A DNA stretch of 64,000 nucleotides from Candidatus Woesearchaeota archaeon (lineage in GTDB: Archaea; Nanobdellota; Nanobdellia; Woesearchaeales; GW2011-AR4), in the NCBI GenBank assembly GCA_016185945.1, contig JACPMR010000010.1:124001-188000 (forward strand), written 5' to 3'. The translations under genes and the position numbers were made by a program. Of the stretch, positions 46,200-54,600 are shown one piece after another. Each line of letters begins with the position of its first letter. The stretch's first letter is position 1. The notes beneath the pieces are model-generated. The model worked only from the letters and a program-made list of their open reading frames with translations. It was not told where the DNA came from and searched no databases.

Positions 46200-46238
46200 G
46201 AATTCAAGGTTGCAAACATTGTTGAGATTACACTTTAA
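46200..46238 (+). pseudogene. Fragment of a paralogue of the 47864 gene (segment B)
   Basis: It encodes EFKVANIVEIT, identical at this level to part of the protein from 47864-49309 (about 48444-48476), then a stop. In the intact gene this segment lies just before segment A, with 5 codons between. Here it lies about 0.7 kb after it. Confidence 0.7.
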
Positions 46239-46545
46239 CAAGAACCTTAAGTTTATCAACCATATCGCCTAAATTTCTTGTAGGTTTCTTAGACAACTTC
46301 TCAAACAATAAGTATAGGTCATATTTTTCAGCCTGCTCCAAATCTAAAAATTCTTTTCCACATTCACTGCACCTAAATTTTATTATGTGGAATGTTATTG
46401 CTCCGTCAAAAAGGTTTTTATTTTCAATAATTTTTTCCATTTTTACATTGCAGTTTGGACACATGCCTGCGGTTACCTTAAAATACCCCTCATCTATCTC
46501 TGCTTTTACTTCTTCCATTTTTTCCAATTGTTTAGATTTTTCCAA
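46228..46545 (-). CDS. Zinc-ribbon protein linked to the HicAB module
   Basis: A 105-residue protein with a zinc ribbon (CPNC ... CSEC) at about 29-63 flanked by helices. It resembles the zinc fingers of YgiT-type antitoxins but has no recognised C-terminal DNA-binding domain. Its start overlaps the HicA gene end by 14 bp, so it is the third gene of that operon. It may be an accessory antitoxin or an unrelated regulator. Confidence 0.6.
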   Translation of the reverse strand: MEKSKQLEKMEEVKAEIDEGYFKVTAGMCPNCNVKMEKIIENKNLFDGAITFHIIKFRCSECGKEFLDLEQAEKYDLYLLFEKLSKKPTRNLGDMVDKLKVLVKV

Positions 46546-46756
46546 TAAACTCTTCTCTTGTTATTCCAGCCTGTCTTATAATACTAAGCAATGTTCCTTT
46601 TTTAATCTCCTTCTTTAATGGCACCACAACAAGAATAGTTTTATTGTCTATTTTCTTGTGGAGAGAAACATGGCTGCCTTTCTGTCTAACAATAGCAAAT
46701 CCTTCTTTTTGCAGTAATTTGAGAACGGCATTTCCAGAAACAACTGGCAGCTTCAT
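46532..46756 (-). CDS. hicA: HicA-type mRNA interferase toxin
   Basis: A 74-residue HicA protein: N-terminal helix (LPVVSGNAVLKLLQKEGFAIV), the RQKGSHV motif with catalytic His29, and the GTLLSIIRQAGIT end. HicA has a double-stranded RNA-binding fold and cuts mRNA. It sits 2 bp downstream of hicB. The antitoxin-first order is the reverse of the most common hicAB order but is known. Confidence 0.92.
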   Translation of the reverse strand: MKLPVVSGNAVLKLLQKEGFAIVRQKGSHVSLHKKIDNKTILVVVPLKKEIKKGTLLSIIRQAGITREEFIGKI

Positions 46757-46758
46757 TT

Positions 46759-47040
46759 TTATTGTATAGAAATCTCGACAGGGACATTTGCAGTTACAAC
46801 TCTTGGCACTAGAGACTTTTTCTTTAAATCTTCTTTTGTTAAACCAAGCTGTTCTAAGACTTCATCTATTATTCCTAGTTCTTCTGCGCTTTCTATGTAA
46901 AGTTCAACAGCTTCTTTGATATTTTCTATGGACTCTTCAAATGTTTCGCCTTGAGATGCAACATTAAGTTCGGGGCAGATAACTGAATATCCTTTTTCTT
47001 CCTGTTTTACTATAACATTCAATAAAAGTTTGCTTTCCAT
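46759..47040 (-). CDS. hicB: HicB-type antitoxin
   Basis: A 93-residue partial RNase H-fold antitoxin with the HicB pattern (EKGYSVICPELNVASQGETFEESIENIKEAVELYIE). Its C-terminus probably covers the HicA active site. A TATA-like TTTTAAATAA lies 30-40 bp upstream, and a half palindrome (TTATCTTCTATAT) about 25 bp further. Confidence 0.92.
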   Translation of the reverse strand: MESKLLLNVIVKQEEKGYSVICPELNVASQGETFEESIENIKEAVELYIESAEELGIIDEVLEQLGLTKEDLKKKSLVPRVVTANVPVEISIQ

Positions 47041-47171
47041 TTTTGTCTTTATGATAATTAGATTAGCTATTATTTAAAATTATCTAAAGTAAATGTTGGA
47101 TTTTATCTTCTATATAGCAAATAACTCTATATAATCTATATATTATTTTACTACTACAAACAAGTGAAAAA

Positions 47172-47188
47172 TAGAAAGATTTATAAAG
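47172..47188 (+). promoter_or_regulatory. BRE/TATA promoter of the 47211 gene
   Basis: TAGAAAGATTTATAAAG ends 23 bp before the ATG at 47211, giving a leaderless message. Same form as those at 41823, 43221 and 51592. Confidence 0.6.
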
Positions 47189-47210
47189 GGGGAAGATAAT
47201 GGTATAGAGT

Positions 47211-47822
47211 ATGGGGTACACTCAAAATAATGGTAGTGCTGAAACTAATTATGGAATTAGTAGAAGAGATTTTCTAAGAGTTGCAGCAGGGGTTACGGCA
47301 GGCATTGGACTTGCTGGATTGATTAATTCATTATCTTTACCCGCTCATGCACAAGGTACACCTAATTATCAGCAGAATGTTCCCCAACAGACAGCGCAAG
47401 TTAATAATCCTCTTGAAGCAAGAATCGACAAAACAACTTATTGGACTCCTGAAAAATTTATCAGAGAGATTGCAGAAAGTGATAAAATAACTTATGTCCA
47501 TTGGTTATGGGAAAATAGAGGAAACATGAAAGCTGGTGACGAATTTTTAAATAATTTGATTAGAGATTTCCCAGAGATAGACAGATTTGTAATAATCGAC
47601 CTAAGTAAGTATGGAGAACCTATATGGAAACAATTAGTACAAATACCCGCTAGATACAACACAGATAAAAGTGTTGGTCCAGTACAGAGAGTTCCAAGTG
47701 GCAGTTTGTTTAAACATAAAAGAGAATTGAGAATTAAGGGCCCTCCAAGCGACGAATCTCCTTATGATAAAACTCGTGCTGGGATGAAAAACTGGTTGGC
47801 TCAATTTGATATACCTTCTTAA
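47211..47822 (+). CDS. Tat-exported protein of unknown function
   Basis: A 203-residue protein with a clear twin-arginine signal (GISRRDFLRVAAGVTAGIGLAG ... LPAHAQ), probably cut after AHA. The mature part (about 155 residues) has a small alpha/beta region (KITYVHWLWENRGNMKAGDEFLNNLIRDFPEIDRFVIIDLSKYG) not recognised as a known enzyme. It is preceded by the hicBA module on the other strand, and the surface protein gene follows by 40 bp. Export in folded form may mean a cofactor, but none is evident. Confidence 0.7.
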   Translation: MGYTQNNGSAETNYGISRRDFLRVAAGVTAGIGLAGLINSLSLPAHAQGTPNYQQNVPQQTAQVNNPLEARIDKTTYWTPEKFIREIAESDKITYVHWLWENRGNMKAGDEFLNNLIRDFPEIDRFVIIDLSKYGEPIWKQLVQIPARYNTDKSVGPVQRVPSGSLFKHKRELRIKGPPSDESPYDKTRAGMKNWLAQFDIPS

Positions 47823-47863
47823 GATTAGATATATTTAAAAATCTAGATTATTTAAGATGTATA

Positions 47864-49309
47864 ATGCTCAAATTCAAAAAGGGGTTTGTGTATTTTCTTA
47901 TATTAATTCTAATAACAAATTTTGTTTTTTCTCAAGCAGAAAGTACTGAAAAGGGAACTGAAAAGATTGGAGATAGCGACAAAGAAAAATCAGTAGATCC
48001 TCCTACCAAAGACGCAGGCGAAGCATTAGCCTCTGGCGAGAGTTTTAAAGGAGATTTCCCTCCAAACACAGTCCTCCAAACTCCTTATAATCCGATAAGT
48101 GTCAGCGGCGAAGTCTCTATCGAAAATGGTGGACTATCTGCTGATTCAATTAAATACAACGGCATGCAGGCAATAGGCGTTGTTGGATTTAAGGCAACTG
48201 CTGACGGCTACACAATTCCGCGAGTGGCTAGCTTGGAGCATAATGGCATTAAAATCATAAATGGCGACGGCATAGTTTTCAAAAATGGCGAGTTTATCAT
48301 TGAGCGGGCAGATTCTTTCATCAAGGATAATTCAATAACGACAAATGTAAATAATTTGTATATTAATGCAAAATTCTTCTCTGTCAAAAAAGCAGACTCT
48401 TTTCTTAGCGATTGCATAAGGGTTGATAACATTAAAGACAGCGAGTTTAAAGTTGCAAATATTGTTGAAATTACAACAAAATCCCGTCAAAAATTGAAAA
48501 TAACTGACTGCTCTTTTAATGAAGTTTTCTTTGATGGAAAAGGAAGGGTTACTTTGGATAAAAATAGTGAATCTCCAACTTATGTTTTAGAAAACGGTAC
48601 TTTAACAAAAACAGAAAATGGATATAACGAAACAATTGAGTCAAATAATTCGATGATTATAGAGACGGATAAAACTTTTGGCTTTAAGTGTCTAATAATA
48701 AACCCTGTTGGAAGCTATTACTATAATGACAATGATTTAAGAAAAGATTTCATAATCAATATCCCAAAAGAATCTTCTGTTTACAGATTATGCTTGAGAA
48801 AAAATATTGCACAAAAATTTCAAAACTATACAGGATTAGTAGATTTCCCAAATAAAAAGATTGAGCTTAACGGGACTGTCAATTATCTAAGGTATCCGTT
48901 AAAAAACAGCCAAGTATCAAGTCTGCTGAGTGATTTTGTCTACAGGGGATTGAAGAATGTAAAAACATTATTGAGCTATGATAATGATTTGCTGCTCTTG
49001 AAGAACGTCGCAATCAACAATATCCCGAATAACAAACAGCAGATATCAATAACAATTCCAAACAACTATTACAAAATAGAAGAGCTGCAAATTGGCAATG
49101 GGGAAATACACCGCACTTTAAAATTGAATTTGATAGACAAAAGTGACTTGAATGACGACATTTCATACAATTATGAAAGCGACAGCATGGCTCCAAAAAT
49201 AGAGATAAGAAAAAGCGTTTTGGTGCAAAACTCAAGTGGAAATTCTGTTACGGTTCTGCCTCCAGGGCATCCAAGGATAGACAGCATATTAAAGGGCTTG
49301 AAAAGTTAG
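47864..49309 (+). CDS. Secreted surface protein of unknown function
   Basis: A 481-residue protein with a signal peptide (KGFVYFLILILITNFVFSQA), an acidic Ser/Lys-rich linker and a long beta-rich region with repeat-like turns (SFIKDNSITTNVNNLYINAK, SDCIRVDNIKDSEFKVANIV), which could be a beta-helix or beta-sandwich repeat. No membrane anchor or catalytic motif was seen. Two fragments of a second copy are at 45421-45501 and 46200-46238. The next gene starts 35 bp downstream after a TATA-like TTTTTATATT. Confidence 0.7.
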   Translation: MLKFKKGFVYFLILILITNFVFSQAESTEKGTEKIGDSDKEKSVDPPTKDAGEALASGESFKGDFPPNTVLQTPYNPISVSGEVSIENGGLSADSIKYNGMQAIGVVGFKATADGYTIPRVASLEHNGIKIINGDGIVFKNGEFIIERADSFIKDNSITTNVNNLYINAKFFSVKKADSFLSDCIRVDNIKDSEFKVANIVEITTKSRQKLKITDCSFNEVFFDGKGRVTLDKNSESPTYVLENGTLTKTENGYNETIESNNSMIIETDKTFGFKCLIINPVGSYYYNDNDLRKDFIINIPKESSVYRLCLRKNIAQKFQNYTGLVDFPNKKIELNGTVNYLRYPLKNSQVSSLLSDFVYRGLKNVKTLLSYDNDLLLLKNVAINNIPNNKQQISITIPNNYYKIEELQIGNGEIHRTLKLNLIDKSDLNDDISYNYESDSMAPKIEIRKSVLVQNSSGNSVTVLPPGHPRIDSILKGLKS

Positions 49310-49344
49310 CAATATTTTTATATTCTGCGAAAACAAATAGATAC

Positions 49345-50079
49345 ATGGCAAAAAAAAGAGGGCAAATAACCATTGTTATGGCATTAGCCATTGTTATGCT
49401 TATAATCGCGGCATTGACAATCTACGTTCTGAATTACTACAAAAAAAACTTTACTGAGCCATTGGTGTTTGAAAAAGCAAGCATTGAGAATTACATTAAC
49501 AACTGCATTAAAAAAACAGCAGAAGATGGGGTGAAGCTGCTTGGCAAGCAGGGCGGTTACATAAACTTAGAAGATAGCATTAAAGCTCAAAACAACATTG
49601 CTGTTCTATCACTAAATAACAAAAGTAAAGCCCAGCCCATTGCCGGAATGGAAAATGATTTGTCAAATTATTTGAAAAATAATTTAAATTCGTGCTTGAA
49701 GAATTTTAAAGATTTCAAGAGGCAGGGATGGCAGGTTGAAGCAGGCAGCATCAAAGCAGCTGCCAAAATAAATGAAAACGACGTGACATTTGAAGCTAAT
49801 TTCCCCATGAGCGTCAACAGCAAAGGAGACACAATAAAATTTGAAAGGTTTGTTATAATGCTGAATGTGAGGTTAAAATATGTTTATGAATTAGTTGATA
49901 GCATTGTTGACTTTAAAATAAAGCACAACAGGGACATTGATTTGAAGGATGCAACCAAATATGATGTTGAAATAGTTGTGTTTTTGCACAATAAAAATAT
50001 CATTTATGCCATTTACGACCATAAATACCCAATCCTGAACAAGCCATACATGTTCATATTTGGATTGGAAGTTGATTGA
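49345..50079 (+). CDS. Membrane-anchored protein with pilin-like N-terminus
   Basis: A 244-residue protein. Basic leader MAKKRGQITIVMALAIVMLIIAALTIYVLNYY, a prepilin-like N-terminus, is followed by an extracellular domain of about 210 residues with one conserved-looking cysteine pair. It may be a minor pilin or surface anchor of the pilus system. No family was recognised. Confidence 0.65.
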   Translation: MAKKRGQITIVMALAIVMLIIAALTIYVLNYYKKNFTEPLVFEKASIENYINNCIKKTAEDGVKLLGKQGGYINLEDSIKAQNNIAVLSLNNKSKAQPIAGMENDLSNYLKNNLNSCLKNFKDFKRQGWQVEAGSIKAAAKINENDVTFEANFPMSVNSKGDTIKFERFVIMLNVRLKYVYELVDSIVDFKIKHNRDIDLKDATKYDVEIVVFLHNKNIIYAIYDHKYPILNKPYMFIFGLEVD

Positions 50080-50098
50080 AATTGATTTGTGAGCTTAT

Positions 50099-51511
50099 AT
50101 GAAAAAAAGAAGATTTGACAGAGAGTCATTATTGATTATTTCATATGCAATCTTATTTATCTCCATGGCCTTCTTCAAGCTCGATTTCCTGATATGGCTT
50201 GTGAATGTCCCCTTGTTGCTGCTGGTTTACAAAAAGCCGCTGAAAAGAGCTGCAATTTTATCGCTAAAAGCTGCAATTCCCGCTGTTGCGTCCATTCTTG
50301 TATGGGTGGTAGCATACAGCCTTGACGCCTATCTCATTTCATTTCTGCTTTTTGCAAGCTTCATTTTTTTCTTTGCGATGATTTTTAACATTTTATCAAG
50401 GAAGATTAAAGGGTATTTGCAGATTTTTATCGCCCCTTTCACACATCTTGCTTTAATGATTCCTTATTCTTTCAGCATCTTAAACAGCTATTGGGCTGAC
50501 TGGGCAATGTTCCAGCCGGCAGCGCCGTTGATATGGCTTATTGGAGGGAAAGGAATCACTTTTCTGATAATCCTGGTGCATTCTATAATCGCACTTTACA
50601 TACTAAAAAAAGACAGAAAAATCATGGCTACCGGAATTTTTATTGCCCTAATCCTTCTTGCAAATTTTGCATACAGCTACAATGTGAAGCCCGAAGGCAA
50701 AAAAACAAAGGTTGCCTTGCTGCAGGGAAATTTTTACCAAAGCAGGGAATGGAGGCATACGAATGCAAAAGGAATGATCCTTGACATTTATGAAAACATG
50801 TCAATGGAGGCGGCAAAAAGCAAGCCGCAGGTTATTATATGGCCGGAATATGCAATTCTGGACGATGCCTTAAGCGACAATAATTTAATCCAAAGAATTT
50901 CGGGCATTGCGAAAAAATCAAATGCATACGTTATTCTCGGGGCTTTCAAATTTCAGGAGGGCTTTTACAAAAAAGAGAGGCACAGAAATGACATTGCCAT
51001 TGTTTTCAGCCCGGAAGGCAATCTGATTGGCGAGTATGCCTCCCAAAAGCCATTGCCATTTGAACGATGGGTATTGCCCGGCAATGAAACAAGAATTTTC
51101 AAAACAGAAATGGCAAGCTTTGGAATATCGCTTTGCTATGAGGAAACACAAGGCATTGCAAGGGACTTTTCAGTAAAAGGTGCCCAATTTCTAATATCGC
51201 TGGCAAACAACCAGCAGATTGATTACACCCCAGGAATCCATATTACAAATCTTTACACAAATCTCAGGGCTGCTGAAAACGGCAAATACTTAATAAGAGC
51301 AACCAACACAGGCATTACAAAAATTGTCAATCCTTACGGAAAAATAGAGGCGGAAATCAAGCCGTATGAAAGGGGAATTTTGATTGGGGAGATTTATCTG
51401 AACAGCAGGACAACATTCTACACAAGATACGGAAACTTGGTTTTGAACATAGTTTTAATAATTTTGGCGATTTTGTTTTTTGTTAATTTAAGAAAAAGAA
51501 AGCTATCTTGA
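50099..51511 (+). CDS. Apolipoprotein N-acyltransferase (Lnt)-like protein
   Basis: A 470-residue membrane protein with about six N-terminal membrane segments (about 14-205) and a nitrilase-superfamily domain (about 205-450) outside the membrane. The catalytic triad fits Lnt: Glu250 (WPEY), Lys317 (QKPLPFE) and Cys346 (LCYEE). A final membrane helix (NIVLIILAILFFVNL) closes the chain. Lnt adds a third acyl chain to the N-terminal Cys of lipoproteins in bacteria. An archaeal member probably acylates surface lipoproteins, with another amide-forming reaction as an alternative. It is close to the prepilin-like gene upstream (20-bp gap). Confidence 0.88.
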   Translation: MKKRRFDRESLLIISYAILFISMAFFKLDFLIWLVNVPLLLLVYKKPLKRAAILSLKAAIPAVASILVWVVAYSLDAYLISFLLFASFIFFFAMIFNILSRKIKGYLQIFIAPFTHLALMIPYSFSILNSYWADWAMFQPAAPLIWLIGGKGITFLIILVHSIIALYILKKDRKIMATGIFIALILLANFAYSYNVKPEGKKTKVALLQGNFYQSREWRHTNAKGMILDIYENMSMEAAKSKPQVIIWPEYAILDDALSDNNLIQRISGIAKKSNAYVILGAFKFQEGFYKKERHRNDIAIVFSPEGNLIGEYASQKPLPFERWVLPGNETRIFKTEMASFGISLCYEETQGIARDFSVKGAQFLISLANNQQIDYTPGIHITNLYTNLRAAENGKYLIRATNTGITKIVNPYGKIEAEIKPYERGILIGEIYLNSRTTFYTRYGNLVLNIVLIILAILFFVNLRKRKLS

Positions 51512-51578
51512 GCTGTCTGCCGTTCTATGCCATACCCCCCGTAGTTTATTCCATTTCTGGAAATTTATATTTAAATAT

Positions 51579-51598
51579 CTTTCTAAAAAAATAGAAAG
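51579..51598. promoter_or_regulatory. Palindrome over the promoter of the AbiE-like pair
   Basis: CTTTCTA and TAGAAAG arms around six A. The right arm is the TAGAAA element just upstream of the TATA-like TTTATAAAT (51600-51608). It is suited to autoregulation by the AbiEi-like antitoxin that follows. Confidence 0.5.
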
Positions 51599-51629
51599 CT
51601 TTATAAATAAATTAATTTAATTCAGAAAT

Positions 51630-52217
51630 ATGAAAAGGACAGAAGAAGTTTACAGGGAAATCTTGTATCAGGCGGAAAAAGGTAACAATATAATTACTCA
51701 GAAATATATCTCGGATAAACTTAATATATCCCTATCTAATGTAAGCAACGCAATAAGCCCGCTTCGGAGGATGGGGGCAATACAAGTAAAAAAGATGTGC
51801 TTTCATATAGTAAATTTTAAAAAAATCCTATACCATTGGGCATCAGTCAGGAACTTAAAAAAGGACATAATTTATTCCACAAGGACTGAAAAAAGCGTTG
51901 CTGACATTGAAAAGTCAGTGCCTGATTCTGCTGTTTTCACAGCTTACTCTGGATACAGGTTAAAGTACAAAGATGCTCCAGCAGACTATTCTGAAGTTTA
52001 TGTTTACTGTGACGACCTAGGTGAAATTAAAAAAAGGTTTCCAGAGTCAAAGAATACACCAAATATTTTTGTAATAAAAAAAGATAAAAACATTGACAAA
52101 TATGGCAAAATAGCGACTAATGCAAACATATTTGTTGATTTATGGAATTTACCTGAATGGTATTCCCAGGAATTCCTTAAAGCGATGGAACAAAAATGGA
52201 ATATTGGAACACGATAA
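51630..52217 (+). CDS. AbiEi-like winged-helix antitoxin
   Basis: A 195-residue protein. The N-terminal winged helix (EVYREILYQAEKGNNIITQKYISDKLNISLSNVSNAISPLRRMGAI) is followed by a domain of about 130 residues. The following gene is an AbiEii-like nucleotidyltransferase overlapping by 22 bp, so this is probably the antitoxin/repressor of a type IV AbiE toxin-antitoxin pair. The call is based on the pair and the HTH, not on a confirmed AbiEi match. Confidence 0.75.
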   Translation: MKRTEEVYREILYQAEKGNNIITQKYISDKLNISLSNVSNAISPLRRMGAIQVKKMCFHIVNFKKILYHWASVRNLKKDIIYSTRTEKSVADIEKSVPDSAVFTAYSGYRLKYKDAPADYSEVYVYCDDLGEIKKRFPESKNTPNIFVIKKDKNIDKYGKIATNANIFVDLWNLPEWYSQEFLKAMEQKWNIGTR

Positions 52218-52810
52218 TAACAGAAAAAAGCTGGAATGTATTGCAGAAAATCAAAAAGGAAATAAAATTTATACTTATAGGCGGATGGGCAGCTTATCTA
52301 TGGACAAATTCGCACAAGTCAAAAGACATTGATATTGTTGTTGACTATAAAGAGCTTAATAAAATAAAATTGAATTACAATCTAAATAAGAACGACGCCC
52401 TTAAGAAATACGAAATAAAGATTGATGACATAGACATTGATATTTATCTGCCATTTTATTCAAAGCTGCCATTATTGGAGCAAATTGAGGATTATGCAAC
52501 AAATGTGCAAAGTTTCAAGACTTTAAAACCAGAAGCATTATTGGTACTGAAACAAGCTGCTGAAATTAACAGGGGCAATACAGAAAAAGGTTTCAAAGAC
52601 AGAATAGATATACTCAATTTGCTAATCAGATGTGAAATAAATTTTAAGGAATACAATAACATTATCAAAAAAGAAAATCTTGAAGATTTTGGAAAAAGAT
52701 TGATTCAAATAATAACCAATTTCAATGAAATCAAATATCTCGGCTTGAATCCAAGACAATTTAAACTTAAAAAAGAAGAATTAATTAAAAAAATAAAAGG
52801 ATATTCTTAA
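52196..52810 (+). CDS. AbiEii-like nucleotidyltransferase toxin
   Basis: A 204-residue protein with a minimal nucleotidyltransferase fold: IGGWAAYLW at about 28-36 (GlyGly) and the metal-binding KDIDIVVD (Asp44 and Asp46), then a helical C-terminal part. AbiEii-type toxins block growth by modifying RNA (tRNA) or by binding GTP. It overlaps its partner by 22 bp and is convergent with rps7 with no gap. As part of a pair at the edge of the accessory region, it marks the boundary with the conserved RNA polymerase operon. Confidence 0.82.
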   Translation: MEYWNTIITEKSWNVLQKIKKEIKFILIGGWAAYLWTNSHKSKDIDIVVDYKELNKIKLNYNLNKNDALKKYEIKIDDIDIDIYLPFYSKLPLLEQIEDYATNVQSFKTLKPEALLVLKQAAEINRGNTEKGFKDRIDILNLLIRCEINFKEYNNIIKKENLEDFGKRLIQIITNFNEIKYLGLNPRQFKLKKEELIKKIKGYS

Positions 52811-53410
52811 TCACCTTGAGCTGTCCGCCTGCCTCTCTATCTCGAGCTTCTTTGCAATCGCGTTTGATGCGTTGCTCAGCCGGTATGCATTTATTATTTC
52901 ATCCGCCAATGTGCTGACAATGGACTTTTTTGTGTTGAATGTCCTGTGGTATGCGCCTTCTGTCATGTGCCTCAGTACCAAGTCAACCCTTCTTTGAGGG
53001 GAGCATTCGACTGCTTTCGGGTATCTTGCTCCGCCATACTCTATTGTGACAATCTCTTCCCTTTGCGCTGCATTCTCCAATGCCTTGACAAAAACTTTTA
53101 TCGGATTTTCTTTTGCCTGCTTCTCAATCAGCTTGAATGCTTCTTCTACAATATTGTACGCTGTCTGCGCCTTGCCCGTTATATGATAGCTTGTCTTGAA
53201 ATGCTTCTTGCTCTTGTGCCCCGGAATCATCAGCTTGTTGATTAGCCTTTCAACAATGAAAGTCCTGCTCTTGTGGAACTTGCTGCCAGCGTACCTTGCG
53301 CCTGTCTTTGGCGCAATCCTCGGCTGCAATGTCATGTACGGGGCAATTCCTGCGTCATCCACCTTGATGCCTTCCATGCTCCATCTGTTGAATGCTTTTA
53401 TATTTGACAT
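52811..53410 (-). CDS. rps7: 30S ribosomal protein S7 (uS7)
   Basis: A 199-residue archaeal uS7, the primary 16S rRNA-binding protein of the 30S head. Typical segments are KAFNRWS at the start, HKSRTFIVERLINKLMIPGHKSKKH in the middle and the C-terminal EGAYHRTFNTKKSIVSTLADEIINAY. Length fits archaeal/eukaryotic S7 with its N-terminal extension. It is the last gene of the RNA polymerase operon, separated from S12 by a 290-bp gap with a repeat element. Confidence 0.97.
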   Translation of the reverse strand: MSNIKAFNRWSMEGIKVDDAGIAPYMTLQPRIAPKTGARYAGSKFHKSRTFIVERLINKLMIPGHKSKKHFKTSYHITGKAQTAYNIVEEAFKLIEKQAKENPIKVFVKALENAAQREEIVTIEYGGARYPKAVECSPQRRVDLVLRHMTEGAYHRTFNTKKSIVSTLADEIINAYRLSNASNAIAKKLEIERQADSSR

Positions 53411-53507
53411 TTTTGTTTTGAATGTTTAATTTGTTTATTTTATTTGTTATAAAATATTTATTTTTTCAATCCGCCTGCTCAAATTTTGATATTAACAAAT
53501 TTATCAT

Positions 53508-53671
53508 TTCAATCTGTCGCCTTTGGCGACATTTGTTACGCGCCTCGGCATTTTGCTGTTGAAGATTGTTTTTCTTTGTGCTCCTCCTCGGCGCAAATTT
53601 ATCGTATTAAACATTAAAAGCGGATTACTTTCTTCACCTTATGAAATCACAAAGTCGCTCTCGGGATTGAA
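53508..53671. repeat. Intergenic TTCAATC...GATTGAA repeat between rps12 and rps7
   Basis: A 164-bp complete copy. The left part has hairpin GTCGCC-TTT-GGCGAC, where the copy at 29266 has GTCGC-TTC-GCGAC (compensating change), then GCGCC...GGCGC pairing. The right part has AAGCGGATTACTTTC ... AAAGTCGCTCTCGGGATTGAA. A stretch of about 52 bp at its right end is repeated exactly, in inverted orientation, at 63578-63630. A single left end (TTCAATCCGCC) also occurs just before it at 53465. Confidence 0.85.
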
Positions 53672-53700
53672 TTTTTTATTTATTTTTTACAATAAACTGA

Positions 53701-54138
53701 TTACTTTCTTGCTTTTTCTATCCTGCCTTTCAATAAAGCATCCAGGCTTTGGTCGTTGACCTTGATAACCTGCCATCTAACTCCGGGAATGTCTCCTTTG
53801 GATTTGCCCATTGCGCCGCCAATGCATTCTATGATTACTTCGTCATGCTCGTCAATCATCTTTGTTGCGCCGTCCCTTGGGCAGAATGCTGTAACTTGCC
53901 TTCCGTTTTTAATCAATTGTACCCTTACGCATTTCCTCATTGCAGAGTTTGGCTGCTTTGCCTCAAGCTGCACTTTTTCCAAGACAATGCCTTTTGCTTG
54001 CGACGCTCCCTCCAATGGGTCAGAGCGCTCCTTCAGCCTCAAAACCCTCCTGATATAGGGCTTGTAGTGCCATCTGCCTTCGCTTCTTCTTCTCTTCAGG
54101 CTTTTTCCTGCAAACAATCCCTTTGCCTTGTGTCCCAT
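53701..54138 (-). CDS. rps12: 30S ribosomal protein S12 (uS12)
   Basis: A 145-residue archaeal uS12 of the decoding centre, with the conserved [30 protein letters not shown] and GDIPGVRW segments. Length is normal for archaea, and it lacks extensions. It follows nusA by 48 bp on the same strand. Confidence 0.97.
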   Translation of the reverse strand: MGHKAKGLFAGKSLKRRRSEGRWHYKPYIRRVLRLKERSDPLEGASQAKGIVLEKVQLEAKQPNSAMRKCVRVQLIKNGRQVTAFCPRDGATKMIDEHDEVIIECIGGAMGKSKGDIPGVRWQVIKVNDQSLDALLKGRIEKARK

Positions 54139-54186
54139 GTTATTTGGTATTTTTAGTTGATTTTTAAAATTTGCTATAGATTTTCA

Positions 54187-54600
54187 CTATGCGACTTTTA
54201 TCTCCTTAATGTCGAAATACCGCTTGGCGATATTGCATACAAGTCCTATATTTTGCCTTTCCCTGCCGATAAGCATTGCCCTTATTGCAGTGTCTTTTCC
54301 GTATATTGTAATAGTGCCTCCTTCTTGCTTTATGTCATTCACTTCAGCAGGATAAACCAGATTCCTTACAAATTGCAATGCGTCGCTGCTGAACTCAACC
54401 AGTTTGACTTTTTTCTTTAGCGCATTTTCAATCCTCTTGATGTTTGCGCCGTGCCTGCCTATCGCCTTGCCCATCTCGTTTTCTTCAACAATGAAAATAA
54501 GCTTTTCATTTGCAATGCAGTCCTTAATCTTTGCCCCTGTCATGGACTCAAAAAGGGCAATCAATTTCATCGCTTCGGTATCAAACTTGACCTTATTCAC
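54187..54600 (-). CDS. nusA: NusA-like transcription elongation protein (KH domains)
   Basis: A 137-residue archaeal NusA consisting of two KH-like RNA-binding domains without the N-terminal and S1 parts of bacterial NusA. The GxxG-type loop is in EMGKAIGRHGANIKRIENALKKK. It probably acts in transcription elongation or ribosomal RNA binding. Its start overlaps the stop of rpl30e by 4 bp. Confidence 0.95.
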   Translation of the reverse strand: MNKVKFDTEAMKLIALFESMTGAKIKDCIANEKLIFIVEENEMGKAIGRHGANIKRIENALKKKVKLVEFSSDALQFVRNLVYPAEVNDIKQEGGTITIYGKDTAIRAMLIGRERQNIGLVCNIAKRYFDIKEIKVA

